From Solimonas marina (lineage in GTDB: Bacteria > Pseudomonadota > Gammaproteobacteria > Nevskiales > Nevskiaceae): 64,000 bases of DNA. Position numbers and translations under genes: made by a program. Below the pieces are notes generated by a model. That model was not told the DNA's origin and made no database searches. It saw nothing but the letters and a program-made list of their open reading frames with translations. Below, piece by piece: positions 8,162 to 17,464 of this stretch (its first letter is position 1; every line of letters begins with the position of its first letter). The DNA lies in assembly GCF_012241385.1 (NCBI RefSeq), contig NZ_JAAVXB010000005.1:1-64000 (forward strand). Direction: 5' to 3'.

Positions 8162-9949
8162 TCATGCGCCGATCCAGGCCTTGCGGCGTGCGGTTACCGA
8201 CTCATCGGCGTCAATCAGCGTCAGCATCCAGGTGTCTTCGGGGGGCGCGTCCGGTACGAAGTCGAGCGTCAGCAGCTCGTCGCCGCGGAATACGTGCAGC
8301 GCGTAGTGCTGGCCCGGCTGCAGGGCGGCGACGCGAGCGCTCCAGTTCGCTGCCGTGACGCGCAGCCCGTCGATCGCGACCAGCTGGTCGTTGGCAGACA
8401 CGCCGGCGCGCAGCGCGGGCCCGCCGCTGTAGACGAACTGCACGCGCGTGTCGCCGGCGCGCAGTTTGAGGCCGGCCCAGGCTCGCGCCGGCTCGCCAGC
8501 GACCCAGCCGCCAGCGTCAGTGTCGGAGACCGCAGCGCGGCGCACTGCGCGGACCCCGAAGTCGGCGAGCAGCGCCGCCAGCGGCAGTTCGTCCGTCGAC
8601 CGCAGAGCGCGGTCGAAGAAGCCGCTCAGATCGAGCCCGGAGATTTCCTGCGCCAGCGCTTCGAGCCCGCCTTCCGGGACGCCGACGCCGGTCGCGCCCC
8701 AGCGCTGCCAGGCGCCCCGCATCACATCGTCGAGCGTGCAGCCACCGTCGCGGCGCAGCATCAGGTCCAGGCACAGGGCGACCAGCGCGCCTTTGACGTA
8801 ATAGCTGATCGCGCTGTTTGGCGTGTTTTCGTTCGGCTGGTAGTACTTGATCCAGGTCTCGAAGCTGGCGTCGGCCAGGGTCTGCACCTGCCGTGCCGGC
8901 GTGCGCTCGACACGCGTCGCGTTTTCGGACACGACATCCAGATAGCTGGCCGCGTCGATCAGCCCGGCGCGCAGCAGGAACAGATCGTCGTAATACGAGG
9001 TGATGCCCTCGTAGTGCCACAGATCACGCGAATACGCCTCGCTGCCGAGGTCGGATTCAAGGAACTTGGCGGCGGTGATGCGCTTGACGTTCCAGAGGTG
9101 GAAATACTCGTGGCTGCACAGGCCAAGGAAGCTGCGGTAATCCTTGCCGAGCTTGCGCTCGCCGGGCACCGGCAGATCGCTGCGCGAGCAGATCAGCGCC
9201 GTCGAGTCGCGATGCTCGAGGCCGCCATAGCCGGCACCGACCACATTGGTCAGGAACAGGTACTGATCGAGGCCGGGCTGCTGGCCGAACATCTCACGCT
9301 CGACGTGGCAGATCCGCGTCAGGTCGGCCGCCAGTCGCGGCAGGTCGGTGTCGACCCGGCCGGACAGCACCAGGGCGTGCGGAATGCCGTCGACGTCGAA
9401 GTCGACGCGCTGAAAGTCGGCCAGTTCGACCGGGTGGTCGATCAGCGCCTCGTAGCCGTCGGCGACGTACTCGCCAAAGCCGCGCGCGTCAACGTGCAGC
9501 GCCGGCAACGTGGTGGCGACGCGCCAGCGGGCGGCCAGCGGATCTTCCGGCGCGGGCAGTTCAACGTGAAAACGTGTCGTCTCGCAGCCGTTCGGGCAGT
9601 AGAACAGCGAACTGCCGTTGAAGAAGCCGCGGCGCGTGTCGAGCCAGGCTTTGCGCACCGACTCGTCGAACGCATAGACGGTGTAGTGCAGTTCCAGCGG
9701 ACCGTCGGTGGGCGCGCAGCGCAGCGTGCGCTTGTCGATGCGCTCCACTGCCAGCGGCTGGCCGTCGGCGCTGGCGCGGATGTCGACAACATGCTTGGCG
9801 AAGTCGCGGACCAGGTAGCTGCCGCGCAGCCAGCCCGGCATCCGGAACACCTGTCCCTGCGGATCCGGCGTCGCCACACGGCATTGGACTTCGTAAAGGT
9901 GGGCGCGCAGGTCTGCGGCACGAACTCGATAGATGACGGCAGGAGTCAC
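8162..9949 (-). CDS. M61 family metallopeptidase with PDZ domain
   Basis: A 595-residue M61 (glycyl aminopeptidase-like) zinc peptidase. The metal site is HEYFH at residues 280-284, with the third ligand probably Glu314 in WHYEGITSYY. The family motif YGGLEH lies at 241-246. Residues 1-170 form the beta-rich N-terminal domain and residues about 490-575 a PDZ-like domain (SGGPALRAGVSANDQLVAIDG). No signal peptide is visible, so the enzyme is probably cytoplasmic. It heads the reverse-strand plsY-birA-coaX run and is divergent from the hydrolase genes. The natural substrate is unknown. Confidence 0.92.
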   Translation of the reverse strand: MTPAVIYRVRAADLRAHLYEVQCRVATPDPQGQVFRMPGWLRGSYLVRDFAKHVVDIRASADGQPLAVERIDKRTLRCAPTDGPLELHYTVYAFDESVRKAWLDTRRGFFNGSSLFYCPNGCETTRFHVELPAPEDPLAARWRVATTLPALHVDARGFGEYVADGYEALIDHPVELADFQRVDFDVDGIPHALVLSGRVDTDLPRLAADLTRICHVEREMFGQQPGLDQYLFLTNVVGAGYGGLEHRDSTALICSRSDLPVPGERKLGKDYRSFLGLCSHEYFHLWNVKRITAAKFLESDLGSEAYSRDLWHYEGITSYYDDLFLLRAGLIDAASYLDVVSENATRVERTPARQVQTLADASFETWIKYYQPNENTPNSAISYYVKGALVALCLDLMLRRDGGCTLDDVMRGAWQRWGATGVGVPEGGLEALAQEISGLDLSGFFDRALRSTDELPLAALLADFGVRAVRRAAVSDTDAGGWVAGEPARAWAGLKLRAGDTRVQFVYSGGPALRAGVSANDQLVAIDGLRVTAANWSARVAALQPGQHYALHVFRGDELLTLDFVPDAPPEDTWMLTLIDADESVTARRKAWIGA

Positions 9950-10078
9950 GACTCAGGGCGGCGGCAAAGGTGGTGCGTATTATGCCGCTTGATGCTGCCA
10001 TGGCGGACGCTTGGTTATGCTCTGGGGCGCCAGTCGTCCAATCGAGTCCCCGATGGACGAGCGATCACAGGAGGATGC

Positions 10079-10186
10079 GTGTTCAGACGCGACAGCAGCG
10101 GCGGCCCCGGGGAGCGGCGTAATGCCACACCGGCGTTTGCCGTGGTGCGCGTGCATCGCATCCATTTTGCCGCGCGGTACGGGTGA
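10079..10186 (+). CDS. Possible 35-codon leader ORF before the hydrolase operon
   Basis: A short frame starts at GTG 10079, 4 nt after a perfect AGGAGG (10069-10074), and ends at a TGA 10 nt before the ATG of the next gene. The predicted peptide is 35 residues, basic (many Arg) and has no known motif. The strong ribosome site is the main support; AGGAGG does not serve any start in the hydrolase frame. It could be a leader peptide coupled to the downstream gene or a chance frame. Confidence 0.3.
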   Translation: MFRRDSSGGPGERRNATPAFAVVRVHRIHFAARYG

Positions 10187-10196
10187 GGACCTGACG

Positions 10197-11135
10197 ATGA
10201 GTGCTGGCCTGTCGATGCGCGCGCGCCTGTGGCGGCGTCCGATCCGCTGGCTGTTGGCGCCTGCGTTTCGCGCCGGACGCTCGGTTGAATTGCGGCGCCG
10301 GGCCTTGCTGCAGGTCGGCGCACTGTCCCGCCTGCCCCTGTCGTTGCACGCCCGCGTCAGCCAGGACACGCTGCGCGGCGTGCCGGTCGAGTGGGTCACG
10401 CATTCCGGTGACGACACGCAGCGCGTCATCCTCTATTTTCACGGCGGCGCCTACATCGTTGGCGCCGCGCGCCTGTATCGCGACGTCAATGCGCGTTTGG
10501 CGACGTGGGGGCAGGCACGCGTTGCGGCTGTCGACTATCGGCTGGCGCCGGAGCATCCGTTTCCCGCCGCCCCCGACGACGCATTGAATGCCTACCGCGG
10601 CCTGCTCGAGCTTGGCATCAACGCAGATGACATCGTCCTCGCTGGAGATTCGGCCGGCGGTGGTCTGGCACTGGCCTGTGCGTTGCAGATTCGCGACGGC
10701 TGTCTGCCGGCGCCATCGGGGCTGGTCCTGTTTTCGCCGTGGACCGACCTGACGCTCGGTGGTGCCTCGATCGAAGCGCAGGCGGCGCAGGACATCATGC
10801 TGGAGGCCGAGGCGCTGCGCGAGGCGGCGGCCGATTATCTGGCCGGACACGATCCGCGTACGCCGCTGGCGTCGCCGCTGCACGCAAACCTCGGCGGCTT
10901 GCCGCCGATGCTCATCCAGGTCACCGATACCGAAATTCTCTACGACGATGCGCGGCAGCTGGCCGCGCGCGTCGAGGCGGCCGGCGGCGTTGCGACGCTC
11001 GACGTCAGCCCCGGTCTCTGGCACGTCTGGCAGGCGCTGGCCGGCAAGGTGCCGGAAGCCGACGCCGCCTTGCGCCGGGCGGCCGAATTCGTGCTGCGCT
11101 GCACGGCTGTCGCCGTCGAGCCTCGCCGTACATGA
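10197..11135 (+). CDS. Alpha/beta hydrolase of the hormone-sensitive lipase family
   Basis: A 312-residue esterase/lipase of the HSL (family IV) group. HGGAY at about residues 82-86 supplies the oxyanion hole. GDSAGG (150-155) holds the nucleophile Ser152, DTEILYDD provides the likely catalytic Asp, and LWHVW the likely His. YRLAPEHPFPAA is typical of the family. ATG 10197 follows GGTGAGGA; the frame continues upstream, but that part looks non-coding. The TGA overlaps the ATG of the next hydrolase (ATGA), so the two are probably translated together. Substrate unknown; short acyl esters would fit the family. Confidence 0.92.
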   Translation: MSAGLSMRARLWRRPIRWLLAPAFRAGRSVELRRRALLQVGALSRLPLSLHARVSQDTLRGVPVEWVTHSGDDTQRVILYFHGGAYIVGAARLYRDVNARLATWGQARVAAVDYRLAPEHPFPAAPDDALNAYRGLLELGINADDIVLAGDSAGGGLALACALQIRDGCLPAPSGLVLFSPWTDLTLGGASIEAQAAQDIMLEAEALREAAADYLAGHDPRTPLASPLHANLGGLPPMLIQVTDTEILYDDARQLAARVEAAGGVATLDVSPGLWHVWQALAGKVPEADAALRRAAEFVLRCTAVAVEPRRT

Positions 11136-12010
11136 GCCTGACACGCTGGCGCGACACTGGCAGCGATTTCAGCTTCGGCGAATACCGGATCTTCACGCGC
11201 GCGGCCGGCGAGGGCGACGAGGCGCTGTTGCTGCTGCACGGTTTTCCGACCGCATCGTGGGATTTCGAGGCCTTGTGGCCACGGCTGGCGAAGCGGTTCG
11301 GTCGTATCGTCACCCTCGACTGGCTGGGACTCGGCTTTTCCGACAAGCCGCAGCGGCATCGCTATTCGATCGCCGAGCAGGCCGATCTGGCGCGTGCCGT
11401 GCTCGAAGCCCACGGCGTGCGGCGCGTGCACCTGCTTGCGCACGACTACGGCGCTTGCGTTGCGCAGGAGCTGCTGGCGCGGCAGCGCGACCGGGTGCAG
11501 GGCCCGCAAATGCTGAGCGCGGTATTGATGAACGCGCCGCTGTTTTATGAGGTCGAGCAGCGCTGGTGGCCGCACCGGCTGCTCCTCAGCCCGATCGGCC
11601 CGCTGTACGTCCGAATGGTCGGCGAGCGCCGCTTCTGGCGCGCGTTCTCGGCGCTGTTCGGTGCCGACACCAAACCCGGCCCGATCGAGTTGCACGATTA
11701 CTGGACCTTGGTGGATGGCAGTGGTGGCCGTGCGGCGCTGCGCGCGGTACTGCGCTACGCGCACGAGCGCCGTGAGCAGCGTGAACGATGGCGGGATGCG
11801 CTGCTCCTCGATGCGCCGCCGCTACGCTTGATCATCGGCGCCGACGACCCGGTTTCGGGGCGGCGCGTCGCGGCGCACTACCAGCAGCTCAGGCCGGACG
11901 CCGATGTCGCTCTGCTCGATGGAATCGGCCATTTTCCGCACGTCGAGGCGCCGGACCGGGTTGCGCGGGCGGTGCTGGCGTTCCACGATGCGCTGGCGCG
12001 CCGTGGCTGA
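11132..12010 (+). CDS. Alpha/beta hydrolase, MEST/epoxide hydrolase-like
   Basis: A 292-residue alpha/beta hydrolase with HGFPTASWDF at residues 36-45 and DWLGLGFSDKP at 63-73, both characteristic of the MEST (mesoderm-specific transcript)-like group. The nucleophile elbow reads AHDYGA (103-108), so the nucleophile would be Asp105, as in epoxide hydrolases and haloalkane dehalogenases, not Ser. The acid is likely in GADDPV and the base in GIGHFPHVE near the C-terminus. The start overlaps the upstream hydrolase stop. The substrate cannot be told from sequence. Confidence 0.9.
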   Translation: MSLTRWRDTGSDFSFGEYRIFTRAAGEGDEALLLLHGFPTASWDFEALWPRLAKRFGRIVTLDWLGLGFSDKPQRHRYSIAEQADLARAVLEAHGVRRVHLLAHDYGACVAQELLARQRDRVQGPQMLSAVLMNAPLFYEVEQRWWPHRLLLSPIGPLYVRMVGERRFWRAFSALFGADTKPGPIELHDYWTLVDGSGGRAALRAVLRYAHERREQRERWRDALLLDAPPLRLIIGADDPVSGRRVAAHYQQLRPDADVALLDGIGHFPHVEAPDRVARAVLAFHDALARRG

Positions 12011-12037
12011 GCGGCTCCGACGAGACGGCGCGATACG

Positions 12038-13288
12038 ATGACCACGCCTGCTGCGGCCGCGTGGCCCACCCGGATCGGCAAATACGAATTACGCGAACCC
12101 ATCGGCCGCGGCGACTCCGGCATCGTCTGTCGCGGCTATGACCCATTCGTGCAGCGCGAGGTCGCGGTCAAGTTCGCCTTTCACGATCCCAGTCACCGCC
12201 ACGACGCCGATCACGAGCGCGCGTTCTTTGCCGAGGCGCGCGCCGCTGGCGCACTGCAACATCCGAACATCGTTGCCCTCTATGACGCTGGCGTTGAAGG
12301 TGAGATCAGCTACCTGGTCATGGAATACGTCGACGGCCAGACGCTGCGCCCCCACTGTCGCGCCGATGGCGCGCGATTGCCTGTGGCGCAGGTCCTCGAC
12401 ATCGGCTCGCGCTGCGCATTGGCGCTCGATTACGCGCATGAGCGCGGGGTGCTGCACCGTGACATCAAGCCCGGCAACATCATGCTGATGCGTGACGGCA
12501 CGCCGAAGCTGATGGACTTCTCGCTGGCCGAATTCAGGGCCGAGCCGGGCACGAAGATGTCCGATGGGCGTCTGCGTGGCTCGCCGTATTACATGGCGCC
12601 GGAACAGGTCCGCGGTGACGGCGCGAGCCGCGCCAGCGATCTGTACGCGCTCGGTGCGGTGCTGTATCAGCTGTTGTGTGGCGCACCGCCGTTCGCGCAG
12701 GCTGATCGCGAGCGCTTGTTCGAGGACATCCGCAACCGTCCGGCACCTGATCTGGCGCAGCGACGGGCGGGAATTGCGCCGGCGGTGGCGGCGCTGGTCG
12801 CACGCCTGCTGGACAAGGCGCCCGACCGACGGTTCGTGTCGGGGCGCGCGCTGGCGGCAGCGCTGGCGCCATTGATCGAGGCGGCGCAGGGACCGGGCGT
12901 AGACGGCCTCGCGTCACATGATGCTTTGCGGAGGCTCGAAATTTTCGCCGGATTTTCGGTGGCGGCCTTTGATGAACTGCTGGCAGCCAGTCGTGTCGTC
13001 AGCTGTGCAGCGGACGGGCGCTGGCCGACGGCGGGGCCACCGGCGATGCTCATCATCCTGCGCGGCGAACTGGAATGGTCACGCGACGGGCGCACGCAGC
13101 GCTTCGCAGCAGGCGACGGTGTCGATCTCGTCGCCGCTGGCGAGGCTGCGCTGAGGGCGCGCACACGGGTGCTCGCGCTGCGCGTCGACCTTCGACGCCT
13201 CGAGCAGGCATCAGCGGACACGCAGCTGCGCTTTTATCGGGCCATGACGGCGGCGCTGTCGCGTTCCGCCATAAGGTCTGCGAACTGA
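12038..13288 (+). CDS. Serine/threonine protein kinase with degenerate cyclic-nucleotide-binding-like tail
   Basis: A 416-residue Hanks-type kinase. The glycine loop IGRGDSGIV spans residues 22-30. Lys45 (AVK), Glu66, the catalytic HRDIKPGN (140-147) and APE (187-189) are intact. The metal-binding motif is DFS (160-162) instead of DFG. After the kinase domain (about 1-285), residues 300-400 resemble a cyclic nucleotide-binding beta-roll (IFAGFSVAAFDELL, then a GE-AL-R remnant), but the phosphate-binding cassette is shortened. No transmembrane segment is seen, so the protein is soluble. It begins 27 bp after the hydrolase pair. Signal and targets are unknown. Confidence 0.9.
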   Translation: MTTPAAAAWPTRIGKYELREPIGRGDSGIVCRGYDPFVQREVAVKFAFHDPSHRHDADHERAFFAEARAAGALQHPNIVALYDAGVEGEISYLVMEYVDGQTLRPHCRADGARLPVAQVLDIGSRCALALDYAHERGVLHRDIKPGNIMLMRDGTPKLMDFSLAEFRAEPGTKMSDGRLRGSPYYMAPEQVRGDGASRASDLYALGAVLYQLLCGAPPFAQADRERLFEDIRNRPAPDLAQRRAGIAPAVAALVARLLDKAPDRRFVSGRALAAALAPLIEAAQGPGVDGLASHDALRRLEIFAGFSVAAFDELLAASRVVSCAADGRWPTAGPPAMLIILRGELEWSRDGRTQRFAAGDGVDLVAAGEAALRARTRVLALRVDLRRLEQASADTQLRFYRAMTAALSRSAIRSAN

Positions 13289-13468
13289 CTGCGCAACCGT
13301 TACCTGGCGATACATCGGGTTGCCTACACACGCAGCCGGATTCGCCAGACTTGCATCCGCGGCGGCAGGCGTCGATCCTGAAGCCGACCCTGGCGGTTCA
13401 GCTTTGGCTCATTGCCGCCACCTACAGTCCGCCGCAACTGCAGTCCAAAAAACCAGAGGGGCTTCATC

Positions 13469-14074
13469 ATGCATAACGGATTCCTGCGTTCCGCCGTCGC
13501 CGCACTGGCCTTGAGTGCCGTGTTGGCTGCCTGCAGCAAGCCGGCCGAGCCGCCGCCGGTCGATGATCCGTCGCAGCAGACGGCGCCGCAGGAGGCACCG
13601 CCGCCGGCCGAACAGCCGGCGCCGGCGCAGCCCGCACCGACCCCTGCGCCGGCGCCAGCGCCGGCCCCCAAGCCAAAACCGAAGCCGCGGCCGGCCCCGG
13701 CTCCGGCTCCGGCTCCGCAGGCCGCCCCGCAGCCGCAGGTTTGCTATGACTGCGGCACGATCAGCAACATCGCCGAAGTCCGCCAGAAGGGTTCGGGCTC
13801 CGGTGCCGGTGCGGTGGCCGGTGGTGTGGCCGGTGGTGTGATCGGCCATCAGTTCGGCAAGGGCAAGGGCAAGGACGCGGCGACCGTGCTCGGCGCGCTG
13901 GCCGGTGCGATCGGCGGCCACATGGCCGAGGAGCAGATTCGCGCGACGACGACGTATGACGTCACCGTGGCGATGGAATCGGGCTCGACGCGCACCATCA
14001 ACGTCTCGGCGCTCAACGGTCTTACCGTCGGCGAGAAGGTGAAGATCGACGGCAGCAGCATCATTCCGCAGTAA
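13469..14074 (+). CDS. Lipoprotein with Pro-rich linker and glycine-zipper 2TM domain
   Basis: A 201-residue putative lipoprotein. A signal peptide ends in a lipobox LAAC (Cys near residue 22). A Pro/Ala/Lys linker of about 65 residues follows, built of PAP and KPKP repeats as in wall-spanning proteins. The C-terminal domain contains a CYDCG motif and a glycine-zipper pair (GAGAVAGGVAGGVIG and LGALAGAIGG), like SlyB/17-kDa surface antigens. It is probably an outer-membrane lipoprotein. ATG 13469 follows AGAGGGGC and gives a proper signal peptide; the longer reading does not. A strong terminator follows. Confidence 0.88.
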   Translation: MHNGFLRSAVAALALSAVLAACSKPAEPPPVDDPSQQTAPQEAPPPAEQPAPAQPAPTPAPAPAPAPKPKPKPRPAPAPAPAPQAAPQPQVCYDCGTISNIAEVRQKGSGSGAGAVAGGVAGGVIGHQFGKGKGKDAATVLGALAGAIGGHMAEEQIRATTTYDVTVAMESGSTRTINVSALNGLTVGEKVKIDGSSIIPQ

Positions 14075-14095
14075 GCGGCGCTTGCGAAAAAGACC

Positions 14096-14131
14096 GCCCG
14101 CGGCAGCTTCGGCTGCCGCGGGCTTTTGCTT
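14096..14131 (+). terminator. Rho-independent terminator after the lipoprotein gene
   Basis: A 12-bp perfect GC-rich stem closes a TTCG tetraloop (14108-14111) and is followed by CTTTTGCTTT. It lies 22 bp after the lipoprotein stop and isolates purD. Confidence 0.9.
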
Positions 14132-14176
14132 TCCGCTACCCTAGCGCCCCTTTTTTCTCGGCAGGCAGGGCGGACC

Positions 14177-15472
14177 ATGGCGCAAGCGCTGAAGGTACTG
14201 GTGATCGGCAACGGCGGGCGCGAACACGCGCTGGCGTGGAAACTGGCGCAGTCACCGCGCATCGCCGAGGTCATTGTCGCGCCGGGCAATGCCGGTACCG
14301 CGCGCGAAACAGGCTGCCGCAATGTGGCCATTGCCGCCGACGACATTGCGGGCCTGCTGCAGCTCGCGCAGCGTGAAGGTGTCGATTTCACTGTGGTCGG
14401 TCCGGAAGCGCCGCTGGCGCTCGGCGTGGTCGACACATTCCAGGCTGCCGGTCTGCGCATCTTCGGGCCGAGCCGCGCGGCTGCGCAGCTCGAGGCGTCG
14501 AAAGCCTTCACCAAGGATTTTCTCGAACGCCACGCGATCCCGACCGCGCAGTACCGTGTCTTCACCGAGATCGAACCGGCGGTGGCGTACATCGCCGAGC
14601 GCGGCGCGCCGATCGTCGTCAAGGCCGACGGCCTGGCGGCCGGCAAGGGCGTGGTGGTCGCGACCACGGTCGACGAAGCGCAGAACGTCGTGCGCGACAT
14701 GCTCGGCGGCACGATGTTCGGCCAGGCCGGCGCGCGTGTCGTCATCGAGGACTTTCTCGAAGGCGAGGAGGCGAGCTTCATCGTCGTTGCCAGCGGGCAG
14801 CAATACGTGGCGATGGCAACCTCGCAGGACCACAAGCGGATCGGCGACGGCGACACCGGCCCGAACACCGGCGGCATGGGCGCCTATTCGCCGGCGCCGG
14901 TGGTCACTGCCGACGTGCACCAGCGCGCCTGTCGCGAGATCGTCGAGCCGACCCTGCGTGCCATGGCGGCCGAAGGCGCGCCGTTCACCGGCTTTCTCTA
15001 CGCCGGGCTGATGATCGACGCGCAGGGCGCGCCGCGCGTGATCGAATTCAATGTGCGCATGGGCGATCCGGAGACGCAGCCGATCCTGTTCCGCCTGGAA
15101 TCCGATCTGCTCGACATTCTTGAAGCGGCGGTCGACGGTCGCCTCGATCAGGTTCAGGCGCAGTGGAGCGCGCAGCCGACGCTGGGGGTGGTGATGGCCG
15201 CCGGCGGCTATCCGGGGACCGTGCGCAAGGGTGATGTCATCAGCGGCCTCGATGCCGACTTCGGCGGCGCCAAAGTCTTTCATGCCGGCACCACGCTGCG
15301 CGACGACGGCGCGGTGCTGACCAGCGGCGGTCGCGTGTTGTGCGTCGTCGCGCGTGGTGGCAGCGTCGCTGCCGCGCAGCAGTCCGCCTATGCCGCGGTC
15401 GCGCAAATTCGCTGGGATGGCGTGCAATATCGCCGCGATATCGGCTATCGGGCGATCGCGCGTGGTAATTGA
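14177..15472 (+). CDS. purD: Phosphoribosylamine-glycine ligase
   Basis: A 431-residue GAR synthetase, the second step of de novo purine synthesis (phosphoribosylamine + glycine + ATP to GAR). VIGNGGREHAL lies at the N-terminus. The ATP-grasp domain contains KADGLAAGKGVVV, EDFLEGEEASF and the GARS signature RMGDPETQ. The start ATG 14177 follows GGCAGGGCGG; an in-frame ATG 17 codons upstream lies inside the terminator and is unlikely. It stands alone between a terminator and the tRNA promoter, not next to purH. Confidence 0.96.
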   Translation: MAQALKVLVIGNGGREHALAWKLAQSPRIAEVIVAPGNAGTARETGCRNVAIAADDIAGLLQLAQREGVDFTVVGPEAPLALGVVDTFQAAGLRIFGPSRAAAQLEASKAFTKDFLERHAIPTAQYRVFTEIEPAVAYIAERGAPIVVKADGLAAGKGVVVATTVDEAQNVVRDMLGGTMFGQAGARVVIEDFLEGEEASFIVVASGQQYVAMATSQDHKRIGDGDTGPNTGGMGAYSPAPVVTADVHQRACREIVEPTLRAMAAEGAPFTGFLYAGLMIDAQGAPRVIEFNVRMGDPETQPILFRLESDLLDILEAAVDGRLDQVQAQWSAQPTLGVVMAAGGYPGTVRKGDVISGLDADFGGAKVFHAGTTLRDDGAVLTSGGRVLCVVARGGSVAAAQQSAYAAVAQIRWDGVQYRRDIGYRAIARGN

Positions 15473-15505
15473 GGAACTTCCGGCGACTTTTTTGCCGAAA
15501 TTTCC

Positions 15506-15534
15506 TTGACGAAGCGCTTTTCGCCGACCAGAAT
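15506..15534 (+). promoter_or_regulatory. Candidate sigma70 promoter of the tRNA-tuf operon
   Basis: TTGACG (15506-15511), a 17-bp spacer and CAGAAT (15529-15534), followed by a GC-rich discriminator typical of stable RNA promoters. It lies 38 bp upstream of the mature tRNA-Tyr. Confidence 0.6.
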
Positions 15535-15572
15535 ACGCGGCCCTTACCGGACCTGTCCGGGAAGGCCGTGGC

Positions 15573-15658
<86 letters not shown>

Positions 15659-15695
15659 AATTCGATTTTGTTGTGCGCCGGTTGCTGTGGGTGAG

Positions 15696-15769
15696 GCGGG
15701 TGTAGCTCAATGGTAGAGCAGAAGCCTTCCAAGCTTCCTGTGAGGGTTCGATTCCCTTCACCCGCTCCA
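15696..15769 (+). tRNA. tRNA-Gly (TCC)
   Basis: A 74-nt cloverleaf with acceptor stem GCGGGTG/CACCCGC, D-arm AGCTCAATGGTAGAGC and encoded CCA. The anticodon TCC is at 15728-15730. It lies 37 bp after tRNA-Tyr. Confidence 0.97.
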
Positions 15770-15809
15770 GTCGGCACTGGCGAACGCGAGCTTCAAGAAG
15801 ATCGATTCC

Positions 15810-15885
15810 GCCCACCTAGCTCAGTCGGTAGAGCACACCCTTGGTAAGGGTGAGGTCGCTGGTTCGATTCCAGTGGTGGGCACCA
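15810..15885 (+). tRNA. tRNA-Thr (GGT)
   Basis: A 76-nt cloverleaf with acceptor stem GCCCACC/GGTGGGC and encoded CCA. The anticodon GGT is at 15843-15845. A scrambled copy of its 3' part plus flank lies just downstream. Confidence 0.97.
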
Positions 15886-15938
15886 GATTCAAGCGGTCGC
15901 GGTTTCGAGGAATCGAGCCAGCGGCCTCAAAGACAAGC

Positions 15939-16060
15939 TCGCTGGTTTGATTCCAGTGGGTGAGGCGGAAAAAGGAAAAGGTCCGGTGGACCTTTTCCCT
16001 GCCGAACGCCCGAGCGCGATGCGCGAGGGCCGGAGGGCACCAGATTCAAGCGGTTGCGGG
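15939..16060 (+). repeat. Split partial duplicate of the tRNA-Thr 3' end
   Basis: 15939-15960 repeats the T-arm of tRNA-Thr (TCGCTGGTTTGATTCCAGTGG against TCGCTGGTTCGATTCCAGTGG). 16035-16060 repeats its acceptor 3' end and downstream flank (GGGCACCAGATTCAAGCGGT). The two halves are separated by about 74 bp that contain a perfect hairpin. No D-arm or anticodon arm is present, so it cannot be a working tRNA. It lies in the 318-bp gap between tRNA-Thr and tuf. Confidence 0.8.
15974..15998 (+). other. 11-bp perfect hairpin inside the tRNA-Thr duplicate
   Basis: Arms GGAAAAGGTCC and GGACCTTTTCC enclose a 3-base loop. The T-run lies within the stem, so it is not a classic terminator. It may be a processing or attenuation element between the tRNAs and tuf. 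Confidence 0.6.
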
Positions 16061-16072
16061 ATGCGCAATCGA

Positions 16073-16097
16073 GGTTCGCAGCGCCTGGCTGCGAACC
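16073..16097 (+). other. 10-bp perfect hairpin upstream of tuf-1
   Basis: GGTTCGCAGC and GCTGCGAACC flank a 5-base loop. No U-tract follows. It is the second of three hairpins in the tRNA-tuf spacer. Confidence 0.55.
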
Positions 16098-16114
16098 GTG
16101 GTGGCAGCATGAAG

Positions 16115-16148
16115 CGGCGCCGGCCTGTCTGGCGCCGGACTTGTTTTT
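16115..16148 (+). terminator. Terminator/attenuator between the tRNA array and tuf-1
   Basis: CGGCGCC/GGCGCCG (7 bp, 9-base loop) is followed by a short spacer and TTGTTTTT. It would let only part of the tRNA transcription continue into tuf-1, or be read through under antitermination. No clear new promoter was found between it and tuf-1. Confidence 0.5.
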
Positions 16149-16203
16149 AGGCCGCGGTGTGGCCGTGGTTTCAACGTGATTTGAGCAATTCGGAGACTTC
16201 GCG

Positions 16204-17397
<1,194 letters not shown>

Positions 17398-17411
17398 GGG
17401 TTTTGACTTGT

Positions 17412-17445
17412 GGGCGCGGATTGCCTAAAATCCGCGCCCCTTTTT
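17412..17445 (+). terminator. Rho-independent terminator after tuf-1
   Basis: GGGCGCGGATT (17412-17422) pairs with AATCCGCGCCC (17429-17439) over a 6-base loop, followed by CTTTTT. tRNA-Trp starts 20 bp later, so the tRNA-Trp-secE-nusG unit needs its own promoter or readthrough. Confidence 0.88.
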
Positions 17446-17464
17446 GGCTTTCCGCGGTAAGCAC

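Noticed and set aside
8123-10186. A 687-codon forward frame over the M61 peptidase gene
   Set aside because: Antisense shadow; only its last 36 codons, behind AGGAGG, lie outside the peptidase gene and were kept as a separate weak ORF.
15939-16060. A second tRNA-Thr
   Set aside because: Only T-arm and acceptor 3' parts are present and they are separated by an insert; no anticodon arm.
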